From contig NZ_CP095732.1 of NCBI RefSeq assembly GCF_020447305.1, positions 3,070,501-3,134,500 of the forward strand: DNA of 64,000 nt. The letters run 5' to 3'. Below, piece by piece: positions 1-10,678 of this stretch. This DNA comes from Abyssibius alkaniclasticus (GTDB lineage Bacteria; Pseudomonadota; Alphaproteobacteria; Rhodobacterales; Rhodobacteraceae). Under the pieces are notes generated by a model. It was not told the DNA's origin, made no database searches, and was given only the letters and a program-made list of their open reading frames with translations. Position 1 is the first letter of the stretch. Each line of letters begins with the position of its first letter. A program made the translations under genes and the position numbers.

Positions 1-329
1 AACTGCAAGCCATCGGCCAGGTGCGCGACAACCCCTACTTACGCCCTGAAGCCGACCCAGCTTTGGCTGCACAAGCGGTGCTGGAGGACTTGAACCGCCA
101 AGCCGCGACATTAGGTATGGCTGCCGAAGTGCGTGAGGCCGAAGAGGAGCTAAGCGGCGTTGCCGATGAAGGGCTGACATGGCGGCTGGCACAGGCCGCC
201 CTGGCACGCGACAAGGCGCAGCGGGCCGGGATTGGCGATGACTCCGGTGCCGCACAGGATGATTCGGACGTGCGAAAACAGCTTTACGACTTCATTGATA
301 ACGCGCGTTGGAAAAAGAAAAAGCATTAG
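1..329 (+). CDS. dnaG: DNA primase DnaG, C-terminal end (partial)
   Basis: Open frame entering from the left edge of the window; only about the last 109 codons are present, so the catalytic TOPRIM core is not visible. The visible part is a charged helical tail rich in Ala, Glu and Arg and ends in a basic ARWKKKKH stretch, as expected for the helicase-binding C-terminal domain of alphaproteobacterial primase. The identification leans on position: it lies 90 bp upstream of rpoD in the same direction, the classic dnaG-rpoD macromolecular-synthesis arrangement. A GTG at 21 could be read as a start but is internal, since the frame is open to base 3. Confidence 0.8.
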   Translation, partial: LQAIGQVRDNPYLRPEADPALAAQAVLEDLNRQAATLGMAAEVREAEEELSGVADEGLTWRLAQAALARDKAQRAGIGDDSGAAQDDSDVRKQLYDFIDNARWKKKKH

Positions 330-419
330 ACGGTTGCGAATCATCGCAACGAATCACACATTCACCAAACCCTGCACGAATCACTTCGGGTGATTCGGCC
401 CGTTTTCTGTGGAGAGACC

Positions 420-2447
420 ATGTCCGGCGACAATATCGACGACACGAAATCCGAAGAGATGACCGAGGGCAGTGGCCCGCTTCTTGATATGAGCCAGGCG
501 GCCGTGCGCAAGATGATCGCCACCGCCAAGGCGCGCGGCTACATCACCTATGACGAGTTGAACCAGTTCATGCCGCCCGATCAGGTGTCTTCCGAACAAA
601 TCGAAGACATTATGGCGATGCTGTCTGAAATGGGCATCAACGTGACCGAAGGCGATGATGCCGACGACGAGCCGGAAAAAGAGGAAGAGCTGGAAGAAGA
701 AACCAGTTCGAGCCGCGAGCTTGTTGCCGCCACCGCCAATGGCGAGGCGCTGGACCGCACCGATGACCCCGTGCGCATGTATCTGCGCGAAATGGGTTCG
801 GTTGAACTGCTCAGCCGCGAGGGCGAAATTGCCATTGCCAAGCGCATTGAGGCGGGCCGCGATACGATGATCATGGGGCTTTGCGAAAGCCCGCTGACCT
901 TTCAGGCCATCACAATCTGGCGCGACGAGCTTTTGGCCGAAGATATCATGCTGCGCGACGTGATCGACCTTGAAACCACCTTTGGTGACTCGCTTGAGGT
1001 TGATGAAGACGAGGCGCTTGGCACGGATTCTGCCGAAGCCAAAGACGCCACGGCCCCCGCCGCCAAACCAGAAGCGGCTGAAAAACCGGCCAGCGCCAGC
1101 GATGACAGCGATTCCGAGGGCGACAATTCGAGCCGCGGCACCGATGATGACGAGGATGACGAGGACGATCAGGCCAACATGTCGCTTGCTGCGATGGAAA
1201 CGGCCCTGAAACCGCGCGTGCTGGAAACGCTGGACCAGATCGCCGCCGATTACGCCAAGCTCGCCGATATGCAGGATGACCGCATGGTCGCCGCAATGAC
1301 CGAGGGCGAGACTTTTTCCGCCAACCAGGAGCTGGAATACCAGCGGCTTCGCAGCGAAATCGTTGTGCTGGTCAACTCGCTTCACCTGCATAACAACCGC
1401 ATCGAAGCCCTGATCGACCAGCTTTACGGCATCAACAAGAAAATCATGTCGCTTGACAGCGCGATGGTGAAACTGTCGGACCAGGCGCGCATCAACCGCC
1501 AGGATTTCATCAAGGAATACAAGGGCCACGAGCTGGACCCGGCCTGGCTGGACAATGTATCCGAGCTGAAGGCCCGCGGCTGGGAAAGCCTGACCACCAC
1601 CTATCGTGACAAGGTGCAGGATTTGCGCGACGAAATGGGCGATATCGGCCAGTTCATCGGCGTCGATATTTCCGAGTTCCGCCGCATCGTAAACCAGGTG
1701 CAAAAGGGTGAAAAGGAAGCCCGCCAGGCCAAGAAGGAAATGGTGGAAGCGAACCTTCGCCTTGTAATCTCGATTGCCAAGAAATACACGAACCGCGGGC
1801 TGCAATTCCTTGATCTTATCCAGGAAGGCAACATTGGCCTGATGAAGGCGGTCGATAAATTCGAGTATCGTCGCGGCTACAAATTTAGCACTTATGCAAC
1901 ATGGTGGATCCGGCAGGCCATAACCCGGTCCATTGCCGACCAGGCCCGCACAATCCGCATTCCGGTGCATATGATCGAGACGATCAACAAGCTGGTCCGC
2001 ACATCGCGCCAGATGCTGCATGAAATCGGCCGCGAACCGGCACCCGAAGAACTGGCCGCCAAGCTGCAAATGCCGCTGGAAAAGGTGCGCAAGGTGATGA
2101 AAATCGCCAAGGAGCCGATCTCGCTGGAAACCCCGATCGGCGATGAGGAAGACAGCCAGCTTGGGGACTTCATCGAAGACAAAAACGCCATTCTGCCGCT
2201 GGATTCGGCCATTCAGGGCAACCTGAAGGAAACCACAACCCGCGTGCTGGCCAGCCTGACCCCGCGCGAGGAACGCGTGCTGCGTATGCGGTTTGGCATT
2301 GGTGTGAACACCGACCATACGCTTGAAGAAGTCGGCCAGCAGTTCAGCGTAACCCGCGAACGCATTCGCCAGATTGAGGCCAAGGCCTTGCGCAAGCTGA
2401 AACACCCCAGCCGAAGCCGCAAGCTGCGCAGCTTCCTTGACCAATAA
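420..2447 (+). CDS. rpoD: RNA polymerase primary sigma factor RpoD (sigma-70)
   Basis: Housekeeping sigma factor that directs RNA polymerase to most promoters. The 675-residue product shows region 1.1 (about residues 1-90), region 1.2 around [19 protein letters not shown], a long acidic non-conserved insert rich in Asp/Glu near residues 190-260, region 2 with [20 protein letters not shown] and the [13 protein letters not shown] helix, region 3, and region 4 with [18 protein letters not shown] chose ATG at 420 because it follows GGAGAG at good spacing and gives the usual MSG start; an upstream GTG at 390 lacks such a site. It probably shares transcripts with dnaG and ends at a strong terminator. 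Confidence 0.97.
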   Translation: MSGDNIDDTKSEEMTEGSGPLLDMSQAAVRKMIATAKARGYITYDELNQFMPPDQVSSEQIEDIMAMLSEMGINVTEGDDADDEPEKEEELEEETSSSRELVAATANGEALDRTDDPVRMYLREMGSVELLSREGEIAIAKRIEAGRDTMIMGLCESPLTFQAITIWRDELLAEDIMLRDVIDLETTFGDSLEVDEDEALGTDSAEAKDATAPAAKPEAAEKPASASDDSDSEGDNSSRGTDDDEDDEDDQANMSLAAMETALKPRVLETLDQIAADYAKLADMQDDRMVAAMTEGETFSANQELEYQRLRSEIVVLVNSLHLHNNRIEALIDQLYGINKKIMSLDSAMVKLSDQARINRQDFIKEYKGHELDPAWLDNVSELKARGWESLTTTYRDKVQDLRDEMGDIGQFIGVDISEFRRIVNQVQKGEKEARQAKKEMVEANLRLVISIAKKYTNRGLQFLDLIQEGNIGLMKAVDKFEYRRGYKFSTYATWWIRQAITRSIADQARTIRIPVHMIETINKLVRTSRQMLHEIGREPAPEELAAKLQMPLEKVRKVMKIAKEPISLETPIGDEEDSQLGDFIEDKNAILPLDSAIQGNLKETTTRVLASLTPREERVLRMRFGIGVNTDHTLEEVGQQFSVTRERIRQIEAKALRKLKHPSRSRKLRSFLDQ

Positions 2448-2474
2448 AAAAGGCCCGCTTCATGCGGGCCTTTT
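2448..2474. terminator. Rho-independent terminator after rpoD (bidirectional)
   Basis: The arms GGCCCGC and GCGGGCC enclose the loop TTCAT, flanked by AAAA on the left and TTTT on the right, so it can work on both strands. It sits directly after the rpoD stop and before the end of the convergent lipoprotein gene. Confidence 0.9.
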
Positions 2475-2491
2475 CATTTTTCCGCGCTGGT

Positions 2492-2833
2492 CTACCCGCA
2501 AACGAATGTCATTGTGTGCAAAGTGCGCCCGGCCTGGCTGCTGACCGTAAAGATTGGATTGGTCTGCGCCTTGGCGCGACCCGGGCCGCCACAAACACGA
2601 TCTGCGCCATCCAGCACGGCAATATCGGTCACGGTGTCCGGGAAATAAGACCAAATATTCACATTCCCGTTACGTGTGGCAGATTCCAGCTGCCCGGCAA
2701 TCGCGTCATTCACTTCAACCGAAGTGCCGCTGCTTGCCGCCGGTGCCGAATAGCTGGGCGATTCGGTCAATGCGGCCTCGCAACCCGCCAAGACTGTAAG
2801 TGCAAAAGCGGACATAACAAAGATACTGCGCAT
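2492..2833 (-). CDS. Small putative lipoprotein of unknown function
   Basis: 113-residue product. It begins with a short signal peptide and a lipobox, VLAGC, with Cys18 as the predicted lipidated residue, so the mature protein should be anchored in a membrane facing the periplasm. The rest is about 95 residues with Ser/Ala-rich beginning and two further Cys near the C-terminus that might form a disulfide. I chose the ATG at 2833, preceded by AAAGGG, over a start ten codons upstream because it puts the lipobox at normal distance. It is convergent with rpoD and ends at the shared terminator. I do not recognise the family. Confidence 0.7.
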   Translation of the reverse strand: MRSIFVMSAFALTVLAGCEAALTESPSYSAPAASSGTSVEVNDAIAGQLESATRNGNVNIWSYFPDTVTDIAVLDGADRVCGGPGRAKAQTNPIFTVSSQAGRTLHTMTFVCG

Positions 2834-3031
2834 AAAGAATCCCTTTATTGTTGGTTTTCCCAAAGTGTAGCCGTGCCACCCTGGCTTGTAAACTTTTCCG
2901 CACTGGTAAGCCGCAGGGCTTTTGCTACCAGAGGTTTACCATGCAACTTTATCTTGCGTATGCCCGCAGACTCTACCCAAACTGTTGATTGCGCCTTATA
3001 GTGCAGCAAATCAATTCTGTTGGAGTGGCTC

Positions 3032-3505
3032 ATGCGCTGTCCGTTTTGTGGAAATATCGATACCCAGGTTAAAGATTCCCGCCCCGCTGAAGACCATGTT
3101 GCCATTCGTCGCCGCCGCTACTGCCCGGCCTGTGCGGGCCGGTTTACCACCTATGAACGTGTGCAGCTGCGCGACCTTGTCGTTGTCAAGAAAAACGGCA
3201 AGCGCGAGGATTTCGACCGCGACAAGCTTGAACGCTCCATCCGCATTTCCATGCAGAAACGCCCGATCGAAGGCGAGCGGATCGACCAGATGATCTCGGG
3301 CATAGTGCGCCGGCTCGAAAGCATGGGCGAAACCGATATCCCTTCAGAGAAAATCGGCCAGATCGTCATGGAAACCCTCGCGCGGATCGACACTGTCGCC
3401 TATGTGCGTTTTGCCAGCGTTTACAAGAACTTCCAGGCCGCAGATGATTTTGAGGATTTCGTTGCAGAGCTGCGTCCCGCCGGGCTGGATGAAGAGCCAA
3501 GTTGA
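3032..3505 (+). CDS. nrdR: Transcriptional repressor NrdR
   Basis: ATP/dATP-sensing repressor of ribonucleotide reductase genes. The 157-residue protein has the family's two parts: an N-terminal zinc ribbon with Cys3, Cys6, Cys31 and Cys34, including RRRYCPAC, and an ATP-cone beginning with [15 protein letters not shown]. The length is normal. ATG at 3032 starts the conserved MRCPFC and follows GGAG; an in-frame start four codons upstream would add residues outside the family. It overlaps ribD by 4 nt, so the two are translationally coupled, a common arrangement in alphaproteobacteria. Confidence 0.96.
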   Translation: MRCPFCGNIDTQVKDSRPAEDHVAIRRRRYCPACAGRFTTYERVQLRDLVVVKKNGKREDFDRDKLERSIRISMQKRPIEGERIDQMISGIVRRLESMGETDIPSEKIGQIVMETLARIDTVAYVRFASVYKNFQAADDFEDFVAELRPAGLDEEPS

Positions 3506-4593
3506 GCCAAGACACCGATCAGCGCTGGATGGAGCTTGCACTGCGGATTGCGCGCCAGGGTCTGGGGCGCGTTGCCCCCAACCCCACCGTGGGCTGCGTC
3601 ATTGTTAAAGACGGGCGCATTTTGGGCCGCGCCCGCACCGCCGATGGCGGCCGCCCCCATGCAGAAACACGTGCCCTGGCGCAGGCCGGGCGCGCAGCCA
3701 GGGGTGCTACGGCCTATGTTACGCTGGAGCCATGCGCCCATACCGGCAAGACCCCGCCTTGCGCGGATGCGCTGATTGCGGCGGGCGTAGCCCGCATTGT
3801 TTGCGCCCTGCCCGACCCTGACAACCGCGTTGCCGGGCGCGGCTTCGAGATGCTGCGCGCGGCCGGGATTGTGGTTGAAACGGGCCTTATGGCAAAGGAA
3901 GCGGCTGCGCTGAATGCGGGCTACTTGAAGCATCGCCAACAGGGTTTGCCCTGGCTCACGCTTAAACTTGCCACATCGCTTGACGGGCGTATCGCCACCG
4001 AATCCGGGGAAAGCCGTTGGATCACCGGGCCTGACGCCAGACAGTATCTGCACCTGATGCGCAGCCAGTTCGATGCGGTGTTGATTGGCGCAGGCACAGC
4101 GCGCGCCGATAACCCGATGCTTGATATTCGCTTGCAGGGCCATTCCGGGCCACAGCCCGCACGCGTGGTCATGAGCCGCGGTTTGGACCTGCCGCTTGAA
4201 AGCCGGCTTATGGCAACAGCGCGCAATATCCGCACCATTTTGCTGTGTGGCAAGGATTGCCCGCAGCCAAAGCGCCAAAGCTTTGTCGACCAGGGCGCTG
4301 AAGTTATTAGTTGCACAGCCGACCAGCCCGAAACCGCCCTTCACAAATTGGCCGAGTGCGGGCTAACGCGCGTGCTGTGCGAAGGTGGCGGCCAGCTCGC
4401 AGCCAGCCTGATTGCGGCGCAACTGGTTGATGAACTTGCCCTTTTCAACGCGGGCCTTGTGCTTGGCGCAAGCGGGCGCGCGGCGATCGGGCCGCTGAAC
4501 CTTGGCGCGCTCGCAGCACATCCGCGGTTTCATCTCATCTCCGCGCAGCGCATTGGCACCGACACGCTGACCCGCTGGCACCAGGCAAGCTGA
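3502..4593 (+). CDS. ribD: Bifunctional riboflavin biosynthesis deaminase/reductase RibD
   Basis: Carries out the second and third steps of riboflavin synthesis from GTP: deamination of the pyrimidine and reduction of the ribosyl side chain. The N-terminal deaminase domain shows the zinc site His53-Ala-Glu55, Cys78 ([12 protein letters not shown]) and Cys87; the C-terminal reductase domain starts near residue 145 with [13 protein letters not shown] and includes [11 protein letters not shown]. The proposed start is TTG at 3502, overlapping the nrdR stop as TTGA; ATG at 3529 is a possible shorter start. The usual ribC/ribBA/ribH partners do not follow; the next gene is a peptidase. Confidence 0.95.
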   Translation: MSQDTDQRWMELALRIARQGLGRVAPNPTVGCVIVKDGRILGRARTADGGRPHAETRALAQAGRAARGATAYVTLEPCAHTGKTPPCADALIAAGVARIVCALPDPDNRVAGRGFEMLRAAGIVVETGLMAKEAAALNAGYLKHRQQGLPWLTLKLATSLDGRIATESGESRWITGPDARQYLHLMRSQFDAVLIGAGTARADNPMLDIRLQGHSGPQPARVVMSRGLDLPLESRLMATARNIRTILLCGKDCPQPKRQSFVDQGAEVISCTADQPETALHKLAECGLTRVLCEGGGQLAASLIAAQLVDELALFNAGLVLGASGRAAIGPLNLGALAAHPRFHLISAQRIGTDTLTRWHQAS

Positions 4594-4607
4594 CAACAGG
4601 ACGGAAC

Positions 4608-6095
4608 ATGACACAGAACGAAGCCTATGCAGCACTGGCTGCACATCTCAAAACCACAGGCGCGCTTGAACAGGTCGCGGGCGTTATGGGCTGGGACCAG
4701 GAAGTGATGATGCCACACAAGGGCGATGCGCAGCGCGCTGAACAGATGGGCGCCCTTGAGCAGGTTTTACATGCTCGGCGGGGCGACGAACGTATAGGCG
4801 AATGGCTGGCGCAGATTGACAGCACACAGCTTGACCAGGCCGCGCGCGTGAATGTGGCCGAAGCCCAAAAGGCCTATGATCGCGCGCGGCGCGTGCCGTC
4901 GGATCTGGCCGAAGCCCTGGCACGCAAAACAGCCGCTGCGATGGGAATATGGGCGCAGGCCCGAAAAGACAGCGATTTTTCAGGTTTCGCGCCCGTTCTT
5001 GACGAAATTCTGACCCTGAAGCGCCGCGAAGCCGAGGCGCGCCATGAAGGCGAGGCCGAGCTTTACGATGTTCTGCTGGATGACTATGAGCCCGGCCAAT
5101 CTGGGGCTACGATTGCCGAAATTCTGGGGCGTTTGCGCAACGGTTTGGTTGATCTGCGCGAAAATATTCTGGCTTCCGGAAAGATCGTCAAGCCATTAAC
5201 GGGTTCGTTTGATGCCGATACGCAAATGGCGCTTGGCACCGAGATTGCCAAAACCTTCTGCTATGATTTCAACGCCGGGCGGCTTGATAAATCGGTGCAT
5301 CCCTTCTCCTCGGGGAACAATGGCGACTCGCGCATCACCACCCGCATTAACCCTGAAAATCCGTTCGATTGCCTCTATTCCGTCATCCACGAGGTCGGCC
5401 ACGCGGTATATGAGCAAAACATGCCCGCAGAACACGCCATGATGCCCGCCGGGTTTTATGCCTCGATGGGGGTGCATGAAAGCCAAAGCCGCCTGTTTGA
5501 AAACCAGATCGGCCGCAGCCGCGAATTCTGTCACCATCTGTTTGCAAAATTCAGCGCCGCCTTCGGCGACCAGGGGCTGGATGCCGAGACGTTTTATGCC
5601 ACCGTGAACCGCGTGCATCCCGGCTTTATCCGCACCGAATCTGACGAGGTGTTTTACAACCTGCATGTGCTGCTGCGCTTTGATCTTGAACGCGCCATGA
5701 TCAACGGTGATTTAGCGGTAAACGATCTGGAAGCCGCATGGAATGATCGGTTTGCTGCCGATTTCGGCCAAAAGGTCAACCGCGCCGCCAATGGCGCATT
5801 GCAAGATGTGCATTGGTCGGTCGGGTTGTTTGGCTATTTCCCGACCTATGCGCTTGGCAATATCTATGCCGCCTGCTTGTTCGAGGCGATGCAAAAGGCT
5901 CTGCCCGACACAAAAGCCAATATTGCCAAGGGGTTGCTGGCAGAACCCATTGGCTGGCTTACAAAAAACATCCACAGGCACGGGCGCATGGTGCCGCCGG
6001 TTGAGCTGATCACCAACGCCACCGGGCGGGCGCCGGATGAGCGCCCGCTGCTGGCCTATCTGAATGCCAAATTCGGCGATATTTACGGGTTTTAG
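4608..6095 (+). CDS. Carboxypeptidase Taq family (M32) metallocarboxypeptidase
   Basis: Zinc-dependent carboxypeptidase that removes C-terminal amino acids, cytosolic since no signal peptide is seen. The 495-residue length is typical for M32. The active site is visible as His261-Glu-Val-Gly-His265 within VIHEVGHAVYEQN, and the conserved GVHESQSRLFENQIGRS follows about 30 residues later, supplying the third ligand Glu. The N-terminal segment has the family's WDQEVMMP. The gene starts 15 bp after ribD behind GGACGG and converges with glutaryl-CoA dehydrogenase with only a few bases between stops. Confidence 0.95.
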   Translation: MTQNEAYAALAAHLKTTGALEQVAGVMGWDQEVMMPHKGDAQRAEQMGALEQVLHARRGDERIGEWLAQIDSTQLDQAARVNVAEAQKAYDRARRVPSDLAEALARKTAAAMGIWAQARKDSDFSGFAPVLDEILTLKRREAEARHEGEAELYDVLLDDYEPGQSGATIAEILGRLRNGLVDLRENILASGKIVKPLTGSFDADTQMALGTEIAKTFCYDFNAGRLDKSVHPFSSGNNGDSRITTRINPENPFDCLYSVIHEVGHAVYEQNMPAEHAMMPAGFYASMGVHESQSRLFENQIGRSREFCHHLFAKFSAAFGDQGLDAETFYATVNRVHPGFIRTESDEVFYNLHVLLRFDLERAMINGDLAVNDLEAAWNDRFAADFGQKVNRAANGALQDVHWSVGLFGYFPTYALGNIYAACLFEAMQKALPDTKANIAKGLLAEPIGWLTKNIHRHGRMVPPVELITNATGRAPDERPLLAYLNAKFGDIYGF

Positions 6096-6098
6096 GCG

Positions 6099-7304
6099 TT
6101 ATTGAAACGCCTGAATGCCGGTTTGCGCGCGCCCCAGAATAAGCGCGTGAACATCATGCGTGCCCTCATAGGTATTTACCGCTTCAAGGTTCATCACATG
6201 GCGGATCACGCCATATTCATCGGAAACCCCGTTGCCGCCATGCATGTCGCGCGCAACACGGGCAATATCCAGCGCCTTGCCGCAATTGTTGCGCTTCATC
6301 AGCGAAATCGCCTCGGCAGGCGCTTCATGGGCATCAAACATGCGCCCAAGTTGCAAACAACCTTGCAGGCCAAGCGAAATTTCGGTCTGCATATCGGCCA
6401 GTTTTTTCTGGATCAACTGCGTGGCGGCAAGCGGCCGGCCAAACTGTTTGCGATCAAGCGTATATTGCCGCGCGGCGTGCCAGCAAAATTCGGCCGCGCC
6501 CATAGCGCCCCAGGCAATGCCGAATCGCGCACGGTTGAGGCAGCCAAACGGCCCCGAAAGCCCTTGTGCATGGGGAAGCAGGTTTTCTTCGGGCACAAAA
6601 ACATCGCTCATCTGAATCATGCCGGTAACCGAGGCGCGCAAGCTGAACTTGCCCTCGATCTTCGGCGCCGTCAGCCCCTTCATGCCCTTTTCAAGAATGA
6701 AGCCACGGATCTTGCCATCATGCCCGTCAGACTTCGCCCAGATGATGAAAACATCGGCAATGGGCGAGTTTGTAATCCAGTTTTTTGCACCCGAAAGGAT
6801 ATAGCCACCATCGGTTTTGCGCGCGCGGCTGAGCATTCCGCCGGGGTCGGATCCGTGATCAGGCTCGGTCAGGCCAAAACAGCCGATATAGTCGCCGCTG
6901 GCCAGTTTCGGCAGGAATTTCTGGCGCTGCTCTTCGCTGCCATAGGCAAAGATCGGGTGCATCACCAGCGAGCTTTGCACCGACATGGCGCTGCGATAAC
7001 CGCTATCCACACGCTCCACTTCGCGCGCAATCAACCCGTAAGCCACATAGCTTGCGCCCACACCGCCATATTCTTCCGGCAAGGTCGCCCCAAGCAACCC
7101 GGTCTCGCCCATCTCAGCCATGATCTCGCGGTGGAACACCTCGTGGCGGTTCGCCTCAAGCACACGGCTGGCCAGGCCTTTTTCGGCATAGGCTGCGGCG
7201 GTGTCACGGATCATCCGCTCTTCTTCGGTCAGTTGGGCATCAAGGTTGAAAACATCCATCCAGTTGACAGATGGCAAGGGGGCGCGGGCCTGTTCAGGGG
7301 TCAA
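6099..7304 (-). CDS. gcdH: Glutaryl-CoA dehydrogenase (acyl-CoA dehydrogenase family)
   Basis: FAD enzyme that oxidises and decarboxylates glutaryl-CoA to crotonyl-CoA in lysine/tryptophan breakdown. The acyl-CoA dehydrogenase fold is complete, with [13 protein letters not shown] in the flavin-binding middle domain and the catalytic Glu in [17 protein letters not shown] near the C-terminus, the form typical of glutaryl-CoA dehydrogenases. I set the start at a TTG at 7304 because AAGGA lies 7 nt upstream; an ATG 12 codons further up (7340) has no ribosome site. That gives 401 residues, near family length. It stands alone and converges with the carboxypeptidase gene. Confidence 0.9.
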   Translation of the reverse strand: MTPEQARAPLPSVNWMDVFNLDAQLTEEERMIRDTAAAYAEKGLASRVLEANRHEVFHREIMAEMGETGLLGATLPEEYGGVGASYVAYGLIAREVERVDSGYRSAMSVQSSLVMHPIFAYGSEEQRQKFLPKLASGDYIGCFGLTEPDHGSDPGGMLSRARKTDGGYILSGAKNWITNSPIADVFIIWAKSDGHDGKIRGFILEKGMKGLTAPKIEGKFSLRASVTGMIQMSDVFVPEENLLPHAQGLSGPFGCLNRARFGIAWGAMGAAEFCWHAARQYTLDRKQFGRPLAATQLIQKKLADMQTEISLGLQGCLQLGRMFDAHEAPAEAISLMKRNNCGKALDIARVARDMHGGNGVSDEYGVIRHVMNLEAVNTYEGTHDVHALILGRAQTGIQAFQ

Positions 7305-7540
7305 GGCGTGTTCCTTTATGTATAAAATACCTGCACGCATGATCCAGATTTACGGCTGAAACACAAGGCCAGAACCTTGTTTGCAAATGGCTTAGGGGAA
7401 TTCCAGCCATGAAAATTAATGTTCGATGCTGAACCACCTTACAGCGCGGCGGCCAGCATTACTGTGCGATTCAAAAAGACCTTTCCCCGTGCCAAGTTTC
7501 ACCTACTATGCCCCGACAGCACTTTTGGAGACGCAGGTTC

Positions 7541-8326
7541 ATGGCAATAAATACCATCGTTTGGGGCGAGAATGTTCACGAACAATCCAATGCCGGGGTG
7601 CGCGACATCTATCCCGAAGGACTGCATGGCACGATTGCGGCGGCGCTCAACACCGATGCTGCAATCCACGCGACTACGGCAACCCTGCAAGAGCCTGAAC
7701 ATGGGCTTGGCCAGGCCCGGCTTGATGGCTGCGATGTCTTGCTGTGGTGGGGCCATGCAGCGCATGGTGACGTGTCTGACGAAATTGTCGAGCGTGTGGC
7801 GCTGCGTGTATGGGAAGGCATGGGGCTGATCTTGCTGCATTCGGCGCATTTTTCCAAAATATTCAAACGCTTGATGGGCACTCCCTGCAACCTGACCTGG
7901 CGCGAGGCGGGCGAGCGGGAACGGCTTTGGGTGACAACTCGCAGCCACCCGATTGCGGCTGGCCTGCCTGACCATTTCGAGTTGGAAAATGAAGAAATGT
8001 ATGGCGAACCCTTTGGTGTGCCCGAACCGCTGGAAACCGTGTTCGTCAGCTGGTTTGAGGGCGGCGAAGTGTTTCGGTCTGGGCTGACCTACAGGCGCGG
8101 CGCGGGCAATGTGTTTTACTTCCGCCCGGGCCATGAAACCTATCCGACCTATCACAATGCCCATGTGCAAACCGTGTTGCGCAATGCCGTAAAATGGGCG
8201 CATAACCCGCAACCGGCCCTGGCCGATGCGACAGACGCACCGAATGTGCCGGTCGAACGGGCGCTGGAGCCCATTTCCGCGCGCGGCTTGCAGCTCCACA
8301 AGCCCGGTGAATCCGGCCTTCGTTAA
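7541..8326 (+). CDS. ThuA domain protein (trehalose-utilisation family)
   Basis: ThuA-like proteins have a class I glutamine-amidotransferase-like fold and occur in trehalose/sucrose and other sugar catabolic operons; ThuA itself acts with the dehydrogenase ThuB. The 261-residue product starts [15 protein letters not shown] and contains [32 protein letters not shown] and a C-terminal [16 protein letters not shown], all typical. I chose ATG at 7541, behind GGAG, over ATG at 7508. It is followed 10 bp later by a Gfo/Idh/MocA oxidoreductase, a pairing like thuA-thuB, which supports a joint sugar-oxidising role; the substrate is unknown. Confidence 0.88.
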   Translation: MAINTIVWGENVHEQSNAGVRDIYPEGLHGTIAAALNTDAAIHATTATLQEPEHGLGQARLDGCDVLLWWGHAAHGDVSDEIVERVALRVWEGMGLILLHSAHFSKIFKRLMGTPCNLTWREAGERERLWVTTRSHPIAAGLPDHFELENEEMYGEPFGVPEPLETVFVSWFEGGEVFRSGLTYRRGAGNVFYFRPGHETYPTYHNAHVQTVLRNAVKWAHNPQPALADATDAPNVPVERALEPISARGLQLHKPGESGLR

Positions 8327-8336
8327 GAGGTAAACG

Positions 8337-9362
8337 ATGCGGCTTCTCATACTTGGCACCGGCGGCATGGCGCGCCAACATGCGGCAGAATTTGCAAAAA
8401 TTCCGGGTATTTCGCTGGTTGCGGGTGTCGATACCAATGCCGGAAACCTGCAAGAATTTTGCGACAGTTTCAGAATTTCGCAGCGGTTTTCTTCACTTCA
8501 AGCGGCATTGGACTGGGGGCAGTTTGACGCGGTTGCCAATGTCACCCCGGATGGCGCCCATTACCCCACAACCCTGGCCTGCCTTGCCGCTGGTAAACAT
8601 GTATTTTGTGAAAAGCCGCTGGCAACAAACCACGCCCATGCCGATGAGATGGCGCAGGCCGCAAAAGGTTTGGTCGGTATGGTCAACCTGACCTATCGCA
8701 ACGTTGCGGCCCTGCAAAAAGCGCGCGACATGGTGCTGGCTGGCGCGGTTGGCACTGTCCGGCATATTGAGGCATCTTATTTGCAAAGCTGGCTCACCCA
8801 ACCGGCCTGGGGCGATTGGCGCACCGAGTCGCAATGGCTGTGGCGGCTTTCCTCGGCGCATGGCTCGCTTGGCGTATTGGGCGATGTCGGCATTCATATA
8901 CTGGACTTTGCAAGCTATGCGGCGGCCTCGGATATCGCCGATATTTCATGTCGCCTAAAGACCTTTCACAAGGCAAAAAATGGCCGGATCGGTGACTATA
9001 GTCTTGATGCGAATGACTCTTTCGCCGCCCATATCGGGCTTGAAAACGGTGCAGTCGGTGTGGTCCATGCCAGCCGGTTTGCATCCGGCCATCTGAACGA
9101 TTTGCACTTGCGCATTTACGGCGAAAAAGGCGGGCTAGAGGTAACAAATAGCGGTGAACTGGGCAGCTTGCGCGCCTCGATTGGCGATGACATGCCTTTG
9201 GCAGCCTGGCGCGACGTGCCGCTTATGCCGGTCGAAAACAACTATCAGCGTTTTGCGCAAGCCGTGGCTGCGGGCCAAACCCGCGAGCCTGGTTTTGCCC
9301 GGGCCGCAGCATTGCAAAAAATCATCGATCTGGCCGTGGACTCCGACAAAGCCGCGCGCTAA
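8337..9362 (+). CDS. Gfo/Idh/MocA family oxidoreductase
   Basis: NAD(P)-dependent dehydrogenase acting on a sugar or polyol. The N-terminal Rossmann fold opens with LLILGTGGMARQHA, and the family's CEKPLATN with the catalytic Lys is present near residue 90. Length is 341 residues, normal for the family. It follows the ThuA gene by 10 bp with AAGAGG in front of ATG, so the two are an operon; this resembles the thuAB trehalose pathway, but the substrate cannot be read from sequence. Its 3' end overlaps the convergent gltX by 4 nt. Confidence 0.9.
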   Translation: MRLLILGTGGMARQHAAEFAKIPGISLVAGVDTNAGNLQEFCDSFRISQRFSSLQAALDWGQFDAVANVTPDGAHYPTTLACLAAGKHVFCEKPLATNHAHADEMAQAAKGLVGMVNLTYRNVAALQKARDMVLAGAVGTVRHIEASYLQSWLTQPAWGDWRTESQWLWRLSSAHGSLGVLGDVGIHILDFASYAAASDIADISCRLKTFHKAKNGRIGDYSLDANDSFAAHIGLENGAVGVVHASRFASGHLNDLHLRIYGEKGGLEVTNSGELGSLRASIGDDMPLAAWRDVPLMPVENNYQRFAQAVAAGQTREPGFARAAALQKIIDLAVDSDKAAR

Positions 9363-10678
9363 CGCGAGATCGGTTTTTGCAAAAGCGGCATGAAATGTTT
9401 CATATCCGGGCCTTTATCCTCGCCCGTTGCGAGCCGGCGCAGCGGGTGGAACAGCGCCTTGCCCTTGCGGCCGGTTGCGGCCGCAACACGGCCTGTCCAC
9501 GCGCTCCAGCTATGCTCGTCATAGGGAAAGTCGGGCAGAATATTCATCGCTTGTGGCCATAGCGCGGCCTCATCGCCTTCGGCCTTGCTTGCGGCACCGT
9601 CACGGCAGATCGTCCACCATTTAACGATTTCTGCGCGCTGTGTCAGATTCGGGCCAACCGCCGCCCAAAACGGCGCCTGAAGTTCCTTTGGAACGCCGGC
9701 TTTGTCCAAATCTTCCGCAACGTCATCAACGCTCAGCTTATGCAGGACTTTGGCCGAAAGCGGAGTCAAATCCGCGGGGTCGAACCGTGTCGGGGCCGCG
9801 CTGAAATGCGTTGGCTCAAACCCGTCGCGCAGGGCGGCAATGTCAATTTCGGCCTGCACCGGATTGGATGAGCCGAGCCGCGCCATCAGCGACAATATCG
9901 CCATAGGCTCCACCCCCGCTGCACGCAAATCGCGCAGGGAGAGCGCGCCAAGCCGCTTTGATAGGCCTTCACCATCCGGGCCGGTCAGCATGGAATGATG
10001 TGCAAATTCAGGCGGTTGTGCGCCAAGCGCGCGCATGATCTGCGCCTGCACCGCGGTGTTGGTCACATGGTCCATGCCGCGCACAACATGGGTAATGCCC
10101 ATGTCAATATCATCAACAACCGACGCGTGCGTATATAGCACCTGACCATCGGCGCGGATAAGAACCGGGTCCGACAGGCTGGCCGCATCAATGCTTTGCG
10201 GGCCAAGTATGCCGTCATTCCACTCGATACGCTCCTGGTCGAGCAAAAAGCGCCAATATCCTTCGCGGCTGGCGCGCAGCGCGGTGCGTTCAGCATCGGT
10301 AAGGTTCAGGGCTGAACGATCATAGACCGGCGGTTTGCCCATATTGCGCTGGGTCTTGCGCTTCAAGTCCAATTCGGTTGGCGTTTCAAAACATTCATAC
10401 AAGCGGCCGGTCCCGCGCAGGGTATCGGCGGCTGCGGCATAACGCTCAAGCCGGTCTGACTGGCGCTCGATCCTGTCCCATGTCAGGCCAAGCCATTCCA
10501 GATCTTGCTGAATGCCATCGGCATATTCCGGGCGTGAGCGCTCTTTGTCGGTGTCATCGAGGCGCAGAATGAACGTGCCGCCCGCCTTGCGCGCGATCAG
10601 ATAGTTGAACAGCGCGGCGCGCAGGTTGCCGATATGCAGATACCCTGTCGGGCTAGGCGCGAAGCGTGTGATTGTCAT
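9359..10678 (-). CDS. gltX: Glutamyl-tRNA synthetase
   Basis: Charges tRNA-Glu (and often tRNA-Gln in alphaproteobacteria, which then use the amidotransferase route). The 439-residue class I synthetase shows the HIGH signature as His15-Ile-Gly-Asn within RFAPSPTGYLHIGNL and the KMSKS motif as LSKR at 239-242. ATG at 10678 starts the standard MTITRFAPSP; an upstream in-frame ATG adds five unsupported residues. It overlaps the nadE stop by 4 nt (ATGA), so it is translationally coupled to nadE. Many related genomes carry two gltX copies; this is the shorter form. Confidence 0.95.
   Translation of the reverse strand: MTITRFAPSPTGYLHIGNLRAALFNYLIARKAGGTFILRLDDTDKERSRPEYADGIQQDLEWLGLTWDRIERQSDRLERYAAAADTLRGTGRLYECFETPTELDLKRKTQRNMGKPPVYDRSALNLTDAERTALRASREGYWRFLLDQERIEWNDGILGPQSIDAASLSDPVLIRADGQVLYTHASVVDDIDMGITHVVRGMDHVTNTAVQAQIMRALGAQPPEFAHHSMLTGPDGEGLSKRLGALSLRDLRAAGVEPMAILSLMARLGSSNPVQAEIDIAALRDGFEPTHFSAAPTRFDPADLTPLSAKVLHKLSVDDVAEDLDKAGVPKELQAPFWAAVGPNLTQRAEIVKWWTICRDGAASKAEGDEAALWPQAMNILPDFPYDEHSWSAWTGRVAAATGRKGKALFHPLRRLATGEDKGPDMKHFMPLLQKPISR

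Noticed and set aside
381-2444. 687-codon open frame on the minus strand opposite rpoD
   Set aside because: It mirrors rpoD over its whole length and has the His/Phe/Gly-rich composition typical of antisense frames of GC-rich genes.
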